Shown: one piece after another, positions 1 to 5,842 of the stretch
Layout: every line of letters begins with the position of its first letter
How positions within the stretch are numbered: the stretch's first letter is position 1
Source: Candidatus Melainabacteria bacterium
GTDB lineage: Bacteria > Actinomycetota > Actinomycetes > Mycobacteriales > Pseudonocardiaceae
DNA: 7,664 nucleotides
Reading direction: 5' to 3'
NCBI GenBank assembly: GCA_903970565.1
Contig: CAJCJE010000753.1
Coordinates: 1 to 7,664, forward strand
Translations under genes and position numbers: made by a program
The notes under the pieces: model-generated
The model's database searches: none
Told to the model about the DNA's origin: nothing
The model's input: the letters and a program-made list of their open reading frames with translations, nothing else

Positions 1-81
1 GAAGACGGCCTGTTTGACACGCACGATCGTCAGTGCCGTCGTCAGGCCACGACAGTCGATCGTGACCGGGGATACTTCCAT
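1..81 (-). CDS. Small TusA/SirA-like protein, N-terminal fragment (runs off left edge)
   Basis: Only the first 27 codons lie in the window, from an ATG at 81-79, with no stop before the edge. A Shine-Dalgarno-like GGAAG lies 6 bases upstream, which supports the start. The visible protein begins MEVSPVTIDCRGL and continues TTALTIVRVKQAVF. By eye this lines up without gaps with the first strand and helix of TusA/SirA sulfur carriers, whose pattern is roughly LD-x-x-GL-x-CPxP followed by a helix. Here the CPxP active-site segment is replaced by TALT, so a persulfide-carrying role as in true TusA looks unlikely from what is visible; a Cys is present earlier (residue 10). The gene starts 84 bases after the aminotransferase stop, on the same strand, so it is probably the next gene of the operon. 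The family assignment rests on about 20 residues and could be chance similarity. Confidence 0.4.
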   Translation of the reverse strand, partial: MEVSPVTIDCRGLTTALTIVRVKQAVF

Positions 82-87
82 ACGTCA

Positions 88-92
88 CTTCC
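88..92 (-). promoter_or_regulatory. Ribosome binding site of the small TusA-like gene
   Basis: On the minus strand GGAAG lies 6 bases before the ATG at 81. It is the best Shine-Dalgarno match in the 84-base gap after the aminotransferase, and it is the main reason to believe that a gene starts here and runs off the left edge. Confidence 0.45.
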
Positions 93-165
93 AGATCTTC
101 GTCACGGACTCGTCGGTGGTGTCGTGCTGGTGGCCGACGTCCGCTTCGCGGGCCGGCCGGCCGCG

Positions 166-1578
166 CTAGCGGATCACGTCGGCCCGCAGGTCGTTCTCGG
201 CCCGGTCGAGCGACGCCGCCAGGATGTCCACGATCCGATCGATTTCCTCGGTGGTCACGACCAGGGGTGGCGAGAGGATGCACAGGTTCTCGTAGGGCCG
301 AACCAGTAGTCCGGCTGACTCGCAGTGCGCGTCGACGCGCCGGGCCAGTGCCTGGTTGCGCGCCGTGGGACCGTTCTCGCCCGGAACGTGGCACTCGACG
401 CAGGCCATGAGATGGTCCCCGCGGACGGCCGCCACGATCGGCGACCGGCGCAGTTCGCGCAGCCGCTGGATGAAGTAGGGACCGACCTCTCGCACATGGC
501 CGCAGATGTCCTCGCGGGTCATCACCTCGATGTTCGCGATGGCCGTCGCACAGGCAACCGGATGACCGGAGTAGGTGAAACCGTTGGAGAACACCGGTTT
601 GGCCGGATCGGCGGTCCTGACCAGGCTGTCGGCGACCCGATCGGACACCAGCACCGCGCCGAGCGGCTGGTAGCCGGAGGTCAGGCCCTTGGCCGTGACG
701 ATCATGTCCGGCACGATGCCGAACCTCGACTCGGAGGCGAAGAAGTGGCCAAGGCGACCGAATCCGGTGACCACCTCGTCGGAGATGTAGAGAATGTCGT
801 GGCGTCGGCACAGTTCGAGGACGGCCCGGTGGTATCCGGGCGGCGGGACGAGCACCCCGCCGGAGGCCAGCACCGGCTCGGCGACGAAACAGGCAATCTT
901 CTCGGCACCGATCTGCTCGATGGCGGCGGCCATGCCCGCGACGAGGCCGTCGAGCCGCTCCCGCGCCGACACCGGCGAGTTGTCCGGGTCGTAGACGGGA
1001 TTCTCCAGGTGGTGCACCCAGCCGCTCTCGTAGTGAAACGCGGTCCGGTCCGCCTCCTTCCCCGACAGCGAGGCCGTGAGATAGGTGCCGCCGTGATAAG
1101 CGTTGACGCGAGAGAGGACATGGTGCTTTTCCGGCCTGCCCCTGGCCGCGTGGTAGTAGTGCGCGATGCGGACGGCGGACTCCACGGCGGTCGAGCCACC
1201 GGTGGTGAACTGGACGCGGTTGAGGTCACCGGGAGACAGTTCGGCCAGCATCGCGGCCAGCCGGGCGGCGGGCTCGCTGGAGATGTCCCCGAAGGGCGTG
1301 AAGTACGCCATCCTGCGGGCCTGCTGCTGCATCGCGTCGACAAGTTCCTCGCGCCCGTAGCCCACGGTGACGCACCACATGCCGCCGATGGCGTCGAGGT
1401 AGGTCCGTCCCCGGCTGTCGCGGACCTCGACGCCCCTGGCCCGCGAGATGATCAGGGACTTCTGGATGCCGAGGGTGGACAGGTCGGCCCACGGGTGCAG
1501 GACGTGGCGCGCGTCCTGGGCAACGAGATCGTCGTGCGCAGGCGAGCCGATCCGGTTGGTGGTGTTGTCGTGGCGCAC
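166..1578 (-). CDS. Class III PLP-dependent omega-aminotransferase (taurine/beta-alanine:pyruvate type)
   Basis: A complete 470-residue transaminase of the usual length for class III (fold type I) enzymes. These move an amino group from a donor such as an omega-amino acid to a keto acid or aldehyde, using pyridoxal phosphate in the cytoplasm. Visible motifs in order: substrate-side GGMWCVTVGYG (residues 65-75), phosphate-binding TTGGST (125-130), YHGG (161-164), ISDEVVTGFGR with the PLP-pyridine Asp267, Schiff-base Lys297 in TAKGLTSGYQPLGA, FTYSGHP (334-340) with Thr335 expected to contact the partner subunit's PLP, and Arg427 in the region of the carboxylate-binding arginine. The overall pattern is nearest to taurine- or beta-alanine-pyruvate aminotransferases; the real substrate cannot be read from sequence. 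The chosen start is GTG at 1578, because AAAGGTGG lies 5 bases upstream. An in-frame ATG at 1614 would add 12 residues but has no good ribosome binding site. The gene follows the KARI-like gene by 55 bases, so it is likely cotranscribed and acts late in the pathway. Confidence 0.93.
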   Translation of the reverse strand: MRHDNTTNRIGSPAHDDLVAQDARHVLHPWADLSTLGIQKSLIISRARGVEVRDSRGRTYLDAIGGMWCVTVGYGREELVDAMQQQARRMAYFTPFGDISSEPAARLAAMLAELSPGDLNRVQFTTGGSTAVESAVRIAHYYHAARGRPEKHHVLSRVNAYHGGTYLTASLSGKEADRTAFHYESGWVHHLENPVYDPDNSPVSARERLDGLVAGMAAAIEQIGAEKIACFVAEPVLASGGVLVPPPGYHRAVLELCRRHDILYISDEVVTGFGRLGHFFASESRFGIVPDMIVTAKGLTSGYQPLGAVLVSDRVADSLVRTADPAKPVFSNGFTYSGHPVACATAIANIEVMTREDICGHVREVGPYFIQRLRELRRSPIVAAVRGDHLMACVECHVPGENGPTARNQALARRVDAHCESAGLLVRPYENLCILSPPLVVTTEEIDRIVDILAASLDRAENDLRADVIR

Positions 1579-1583
1579 GGTCT

Positions 1584-1591
1584 CCACCTTT
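1584..1591 (-). promoter_or_regulatory. Ribosome binding site that fixes the aminotransferase start
   Basis: AAAGGTGG on the minus strand lies 5 bases before the GTG at 1578. The competing ATG at 1614 has only a weak GGACC-like stretch upstream. This site decides for the GTG start and places itself in the 55-base gap after the KARI-like gene. Confidence 0.7.
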
Positions 1592-1633
1592 CTTCGGTCG
1601 AAGCCGACCGTCATGGCCGAGCGAACGGTCCGA

Positions 1634-2614
1634 TCAGGACGATCCGAGGGCCGACCTGAGCTGATCGTGTGCCTTGGTGAGTTCACTCGACCGGTACATC
1701 GCCGCGTAGTCCGCGAGGGTCGGGTAGTCGGCCGCCGCTTCCTGGTCCAGCGCCTCGACGAACCCGCCGCCCTGGATGTCGTCCAGGATTCGGCGACCCT
1801 TGTCACGCACGTCCTGCCCGAGCAGCGTGCCGAGATAGCGCTCGACGCCGAACCGACACGTCGGCGAGCCCTGCTGCTCGATGACCTCGTAGAGGCCGAT
1901 GGTGGCCGCTTCGACCATCATCTCGCCCATCTCTCCCGAGGCGTACATGTCCAGCAGCGCGGGCACCGGCTCGTAGTCGGCCTCCGCCAGCAGTTCGAAA
2001 GCCATCCGGAACCCGTCGATCAGCAGCGGGGTGAGGAACTGCTCCTGGAACAGGTCCAGTTCCGTCTCGGTGACATGCGAGACCGGCATGACGCCGTAGC
2101 GGGTGAAACCGACGGCCTGCGCGATCGCCAGCACGCGGTGCAGGGCCCGGCCGGAGACGTCACTGATGACATCGAGGAAGGACAGGACTCCCGAGCCCTC
2201 CAGATAGCGCTGCCGGATCGGCTTGCCGAACATCTTCGGCGCGAGCAGGGCCACGTCGACCCCGGACGGCGGGGTGATCCGGCCGAACCGGACGGAGAAG
2301 CCGTGGGCAATCACGAACAGGTCGCCGTCGCGCAGGTGGGGCGCGATGTGCTCGGCGAAGACCTCCGGATGCGCGTCGTCCGGGATCAGCAGGATGATGA
2401 TCGACGCGGCCGAGGCTGCCTCCGCGATCGACCGGACGTCGAAGGCGTCCGCGAGTGCGGCCTGCCGAAACTCGTCGTCGCGGTTGCCGACGACGAGCCG
2501 GACGCCGCTGTCGCGGAGGTTCGCGGCGAATGCCTTGCCCTGCACGCCGTAACCGATGACGGCTACGGTTTCGCCCTCGATGTGACGCGGGCTCGCGTCC
2601 TTGTCGAAATACAT
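1634..2614 (-). CDS. Ketol-acid reductoisomerase-like protein with altered metal site
   Basis: A 326-residue protein that aligns over its whole length with class I KARI (IlvC), the NAD(P)H- and Mg-dependent enzyme of branched-chain amino acid synthesis. The start is secure: ATG at 2614 has GGGAGGTGG just upstream, and the N-terminus MYFDKDAS resembles the family's YYDKDAD. The Rossmann motif is GYGVQGKA (21-28), followed by NLRDSGV and, after strand 2, an acidic loop NRDDE (44-48), which may favour NADH over NADPH (inference). LLIPDD (75-80), HGF with His104, and Lys127 in APKMFGKPIR match catalytic positions, though the usual PKGPGH has changed. In the C-terminal domain the first metal pair is kept (Asp187 and Glu191 in ELDLFQEQ). 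The two downstream Glu residues of KARI appear as Asp222 and Ser226. It may therefore reduce or isomerise a different substrate, or only reduce. The operon context beside a PKS, not with ilvB/ilvN, supports a specialised role. Confidence 0.85.
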   Translation of the reverse strand: MYFDKDASPRHIEGETVAVIGYGVQGKAFAANLRDSGVRLVVGNRDDEFRQAALADAFDVRSIAEAASAASIIILLIPDDAHPEVFAEHIAPHLRDGDLFVIAHGFSVRFGRITPPSGVDVALLAPKMFGKPIRQRYLEGSGVLSFLDVISDVSGRALHRVLAIAQAVGFTRYGVMPVSHVTETELDLFQEQFLTPLLIDGFRMAFELLAEADYEPVPALLDMYASGEMGEMMVEAATIGLYEVIEQQGSPTCRFGVERYLGTLLGQDVRDKGRRILDDIQGGGFVEALDQEAAADYPTLADYAAMYRSSELTKAHDQLRSALGSS

Positions 2615-2619
2615 GGGTG

Positions 2620-2628
2620 CCACCTCCC
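2620..2628 (-). promoter_or_regulatory. Strong ribosome binding site of the KARI-like gene
   Basis: GGGAGGTGG on the minus strand lies about 5-7 bases before the ATG at 2614. It is the strongest Shine-Dalgarno sequence in the window and excludes the upstream in-frame ATGs (for example at 2704, inside the preceding gene). It sits in the 34-base gap after the FAD dehydrogenase, so this gene is translated independently although likely cotranscribed. Confidence 0.8.
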
Positions 2629-2648
2629 GGAGATGCGGTTGTGCGCGG

Positions 2649-4538
2649 TCACTCGATTCCACCTGCGTTGGGTACGCCGACGGCGTCATCCGGCCGGTGG
2701 TCACGTGGCCGGTCGCGCAGATCGCAATAGGCCATGTTCGTGGTGTACGCCTGTTCGAAACGGTCCCACTCCCGCAGCCGCCGGTCGGCGTCCCAGCCCA
2801 GCAGCGTTCCCATCTCGGTGAGGATCAGGTCGAGCACGTCGAGGTCGAGGTCGCAGCGTCCGTCCTCGCCGAACACCACCGAGTCCCGGATCGCACCGGA
2901 GTTGAGCAGGTAGTCCGCGTAGCTGTAGGCCATCTGGTGCTCGACGTAGTGCTTCACCTTCGCGCGCAGGAACTCCCGGTCGCCCCGTGGGTGGTCGGTC
3001 CGGTGGATTGCGTACTGCTGCTCGTCTGCCACGGGCAGAAACTCCAACTGCTGGGTGGTGGATCGGTGCAGCCGCTTGATTCCCTTGCGCCCCAGCTCTT
3101 TCGCGATCGCGTCGCCGACCTCGCGGCCGGCCCAGCGGAACTCGGTGAGCTTGACGTTGATCAGGTCGTAGACGGTGCCCTCGCCGCACCGGCCGCGGTT
3201 GATCCGGAACATCCTGGAGATGTCGTTGACCGCGATCGTGCCGTTGTCGCTGGCAGCGAGCGGGCGGATACCGCAGAACACGTGGAAGATGTCCCGCCGG
3301 TCGATCTTCCAACGGTCCTCGACGAGTTCGTTGTAGGAGTGCAGCAACTCCTCGATCTCGTCCTCCATCGGCACGACGAGGTCGGGGTCGCGATGGGCCC
3401 GGTCGGTCGTGGTGCACTGGATGTACCAGATGCCGTTCTGGTGGAACGGGCGCAGATAGTGTTGCCGTTCGGGGTTGAGCGGCACCAGACCGACCCGCAG
3501 CCTCGGGTCACGTGACAGGCTCTCGTGGATGAACCGGTTCGTGGCCTCCAGGTGCGTACCACGTGAGTAGACAACGGAAGTACGCTCGTCCGGTTCGGCC
3601 GTCCGGTTGCGGACGCGATCCAGCCAGGGACCTGCCGCGTTGGTGATGGTGTGTGCCTTCACCGTCACCCGCTCGGGCAGTTGTTCGTCCTGGAAATTGC
3701 GGACCAGGGTCACCAGGAAGTGGCCGGTCCGGCCGTCCGGCCGCCACTCGTAGTTGTCCAGCTCGACGTGGCACATGGCCCGGATCGGGTACTCCTCGCT
3801 GCCCCGCCGGTAGGCGTCGCGGATCGCCTTGAGCACCAGGATCTTGTCGTTGCTCGCCTTGCCGTCCCAGTACTGGATGCCGCCGAGCACGCCGTCGGCG
3901 ACCAGGTGCGGCAGCGTGCGGTGCAGGGACCTGCCGTCGAGGAACAGCTTGACCCGGCCGAACCTCGGGGACAGCCGGCACCAGGCCCAGATCGTGGTGA
4001 ACAGGTCGTAGAGGGTGATGCCGAAGAACACCGCCCACTTCTTCTCCGGACTGTCCTGGTAGACGAACACCACGTTCGGGATCTCCTCGACGGTGTTGCC
4101 CGTCGTCTCGATGAGAATCTTCCGCTCGCGGGTGCCGTACCAGACGAGCTTGAGGTCGAGCCACGCCGAGTGGAGATTCTCGGCGAACGTCTGGTTGATC
4201 TTGGGGTCCTTGCGCAACCCGAAGGCGAGCAGTATGCGGTGGAAACTCATCCTCAGGTAGCGGATTCCGGGATGGATCGCCTTGCCGGTCTTGCTCGACG
4301 TCTCGCCGCCGAAGGGACCTCGGTCCAGGAGGATCGCGCTGCCGTTGCCCCGGGACGCGATGTCCCGCAACACGCCCGCGCCCGCCGCGCCGCCTCCGAC
4401 GACCACGGTGTCATAGATGACCTCCGGTCCGCGCCGTGACTCCTCGACCAGTTCCCGGAACTGTCGGGCAACGTCCGTCATGGCGAACGTCGGTGTGATC
4501 GACGGGTTCGCGGATGGGGTGTCCCGAGTCTGCGTCAC
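2649..4538 (-). CDS. FAD-dependent glycerol-3-phosphate dehydrogenase (GlpD)-like oxidoreductase
   Basis: A 629-residue flavoprotein of the GlpD family; members oxidise sn-glycerol 3-phosphate to dihydroxyacetone phosphate at the membrane surface. A roughly 40-residue N-terminal extension precedes the FAD-binding VVVGGGAAGAG (45-55). Next comes SSKTGKAIHPGIRYL (81-95), equal to the family's SSRSTKLIHGGLRYL, then GGIQYWDGKASND (219-231), NAAGPWLD (300-307), GTHLE (327-331), TTTDR (376-380), and CGIRPL with Arg425 at the substrate-phosphate arginine. The cap domain follows, with Lys463 in NVKLTEFR where GlpD has GGKLTTYR. A GlpD-like C-terminal helical domain includes YVEHQMAYSYADYLL (531-545) and LLGWDADRR. 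A hydrophobic stretch (168-188) may help membrane contact. The start is GTG at 4538: it overlaps the kinase stop by four bases and has GAGGAGA 9 bases upstream. The frame stays open far into the kinase gene, but that extension is a shadow. Altered motifs suggest a substrate other than glycerol 3-phosphate, perhaps the kinase's product (inference). Confidence 0.9.
   Translation of the reverse strand: MTQTRDTPSANPSITPTFAMTDVARQFRELVEESRRGPEVIYDTVVVGGGAAGAGVLRDIASRGNGSAILLDRGPFGGETSSKTGKAIHPGIRYLRMSFHRILLAFGLRKDPKINQTFAENLHSAWLDLKLVWYGTRERKILIETTGNTVEEIPNVVFVYQDSPEKKWAVFFGITLYDLFTTIWAWCRLSPRFGRVKLFLDGRSLHRTLPHLVADGVLGGIQYWDGKASNDKILVLKAIRDAYRRGSEEYPIRAMCHVELDNYEWRPDGRTGHFLVTLVRNFQDEQLPERVTVKAHTITNAAGPWLDRVRNRTAEPDERTSVVYSRGTHLEATNRFIHESLSRDPRLRVGLVPLNPERQHYLRPFHQNGIWYIQCTTTDRAHRDPDLVVPMEDEIEELLHSYNELVEDRWKIDRRDIFHVFCGIRPLAASDNGTIAVNDISRMFRINRGRCGEGTVYDLINVKLTEFRWAGREVGDAIAKELGRKGIKRLHRSTTQQLEFLPVADEQQYAIHRTDHPRGDREFLRAKVKHYVEHQMAYSYADYLLNSGAIRDSVVFGEDGRCDLDLDVLDLILTEMGTLLGWDADRRLREWDRFEQAYTTNMAYCDLRDRPRDHRPDDAVGVPNAGGIE
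4535..4538 (-). other. GTGA stop/start overlap: kinase to FAD dehydrogenase
   Basis: On the minus strand the four bases GTGA hold both the GTG start of the dehydrogenase and the TGA stop of the kinase. Such overlaps usually mean translational coupling and matched amounts of the two proteins. This favours consecutive steps or a complex (inference). Confidence 0.85.
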
Positions 4539-5842
4539 GATGCCCGATCTCCTCTGTGTACGGCGATCATTCGATGGTTCGTGTCCCGCCAGGAGCGAAA
4601 GGTGACCGCCCGGTTGACGGGGATCGGCGAGACGGTCTGCCAGTCCCAGGCCCGCTCGATCATGTAGGCCATGAAGGAGCGGATGTTCTCGCGGCCCATG
4701 CCCGGTCTGCCCCGGCGCTGCTCGATGAGGCGTTCCTGCGCCTCGCGTTCCCGCACCATCTGCTCGAACGAGGGCCAGTCGAACGCCCAGAGCGCGTCCA
4801 TCCGGTCGAAGACCGGTCGCCACAGCCGCAGGTGCTCGGCCACTCGGCGGCCAAGGCCCTCCGGCACCCGGGCCGGGTCGATGTCGGTGTCCGCCCCGGC
4901 GAACCACAGGTCGAACAGCAGCACGCCGACCCTGCCACGCACCTCGTAGTACCGGTCGGGACCGCTGGGCTGGTCGTCGATCCGCTTGTCGAAGTTGCCC
5001 ATCCGCACCACCGACTCGGCGGTACCGTGCTCCAACTCGGCCAGGTTGCGCAGCAGCCAGTCGAGGTGGTGGGTGCCGGGCAGCGAGCGGTTGGACACGC
5101 CGGGTACGCCGGGGTCGTAACCGAGTGGGCGCAACCGCTCCCGTTCGGCCCGGCCGAGGTACCAGTCGTCGCCGCTGCGGGCGATCGCCCGGCCCTCGGT
5201 GGCGGTGTCGAGGAGGTGGTTGAGCACGACGGTCAGCGCGGTGGTCAGCACGGTCTTGCCAGCACCGGGACTGCCGTTGAAGCCCATCAGGAACAGTCCG
5301 TCCCCTCGGTGCCCGCGCTTCTGGCGCGCGATCCACTGGCCCAGCGGCAGGTAGAACTGCCACAGGTCGACCACGGGCACGTGGCCGGGGTCGGTGTCCG
5401 GGAAATAATTACCCCACCACTCGGAGAAGGCCGGCCACAGATTCGTCATCACCCGAAGCTGCTCCAGCACGGATTCGCCGCCCTGGGCGAAGGCGGCCTG
5501 GATCGGGTCCGCCCGTGCCGTCTCCGACAGCATCCGCACCTCGGCCGCGCTCGGCGAACCTCCTCCCACGATCTCCCGCAGTACCGGGCCGAGGTGTCGG
5601 GCCACCGCATCCTGGTGGTGTCCGCAGACCACACCGAACCGCTCGTGATCGGTCTGCTGGAGTTCGCGCAACGCGCCGTAGGCCGTCGCGGACAACAGCA
5701 GCGGCGGCGCGTCGAGACTCGGCTCGTGCCTGCTCCACCGCTCGATCTCCCGCACGACCGCACCGAGGTCGGGTTCGGCGGTCGCGCTCCGCGCGATCGC
5801 CTGCGCGGGGAGCACGCCCGCGCTTCCGTCCGCGCCCGTCAT
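4535..5842 (-). CDS. P-loop kinase of the D-glycerate 3-kinase (GLYK) family
   Basis: A 435-residue protein whose C-terminal two thirds match the GLYK/Tda10-type kinases, which phosphorylate D-glycerate or a related small hydroxy compound with ATP. Visible motifs: YLPLGQWI before the core (164-171, as in cyanobacterial and plant GLYK), Walker A GSPGAGKT (190-197) with Lys196, SGDDWYL (223-229, family SLDDFYL), RSLPGTHHLD (252-261, family RGLPGTHDL), FDKRIDD-x-PSGPDR (284-297, family YDKS...G.GDR), and LLFDLWFAG (308-316), where the family has FEGW-x-x-GF. The Glu-Gly pair of that last motif is thus Asp-Leu here. An N-terminal region of about 160 residues has no motif I recognise. The ATG start overlaps the PKS stop as ATGA; upstream there is only a weak GGGTG, so translation is probably coupled to the PKS. 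Uridine-kinase-like or other small-molecule specificity is possible, but the GTHHLD and DKR motifs favour GLYK. Confidence 0.85.
   Translation of the reverse strand: MTGADGSAGVLPAQAIARSATAEPDLGAVVREIERWSRHEPSLDAPPLLLSATAYGALRELQQTDHERFGVVCGHHQDAVARHLGPVLREIVGGGSPSAAEVRMLSETARADPIQAAFAQGGESVLEQLRVMTNLWPAFSEWWGNYFPDTDPGHVPVVDLWQFYLPLGQWIARQKRGHRGDGLFLMGFNGSPGAGKTVLTTALTVVLNHLLDTATEGRAIARSGDDWYLGRAERERLRPLGYDPGVPGVSNRSLPGTHHLDWLLRNLAELEHGTAESVVRMGNFDKRIDDQPSGPDRYYEVRGRVGVLLFDLWFAGADTDIDPARVPEGLGRRVAEHLRLWRPVFDRMDALWAFDWPSFEQMVREREAQERLIEQRRGRPGMGRENIRSFMAYMIERAWDWQTVSPIPVNRAVTFRSWRDTNHRMIAVHRGDRAS
4548..4554 (-). promoter_or_regulatory. Ribosome binding site of the FAD dehydrogenase, inside the kinase gene
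   Basis: GAGGAGA on the minus strand lies 9 bases before the GTG at 4538, within the last codons of the kinase gene. With the 4-base overlap it supports the GTG start over the ATG 19 codons further in, which has no ribosome binding site. Confidence 0.7.
5839..5842 (-). other. ATGA stop/start overlap: PKS to kinase
   Basis: The PKS stop TGA (5841-5839) and the kinase ATG (5842-5840) share bases on the minus strand. No strong ribosome binding site precedes the kinase, so ribosomes finishing the PKS probably start the kinase. This ties the kinase to the polyketide pathway. Confidence 0.85.

Noticed and set aside
151..162. 12-base perfect palindrome (GGCCGG repeated, ending CC) just after the aminotransferase stop, as a terminator
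   Set aside because: It has no room for a loop beyond a 4-base stem and no following T-run; G/C palindromes of this size are common in such genomes.
82..165. Promoter in the longest intergenic gap
   Set aside because: I see no convincing -10/-35 pair; 84 bases with a ribosome binding site is compatible with continued operon transcription.
1579..1806. Extension of the aminotransferase to ATGs at 1614 or 1806
   Set aside because: The 1806 start lies inside the KARI-like gene, and the 1614 start has no good ribosome binding site, while the GTG at 1578 has AAAGGTGG at the right distance.
1634..2614. Housekeeping ilvC
   Set aside because: Altered metal-site and PKGPGH motifs, and neighbours that are not acetolactate synthase genes, argue against the primary branched-chain pathway.
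1448..2821. Long plus-strand open frames (also 325-1659, 2601-3515, 3651-4439 and 4514-6019)
   Set aside because: They lie opposite genes with clear family motifs, carry no recognisable domains, and are the expected by-product of G/C-rich third codon positions on the minus strand.
4539..5363. Extension of the FAD dehydrogenase frame to 904 residues
   Set aside because: The extra part is low-complexity Arg/Pro/Ala-rich sequence inside the kinase gene; the GTG at 4538 has a ribosome binding site and a 4-base overlap with the kinase stop.
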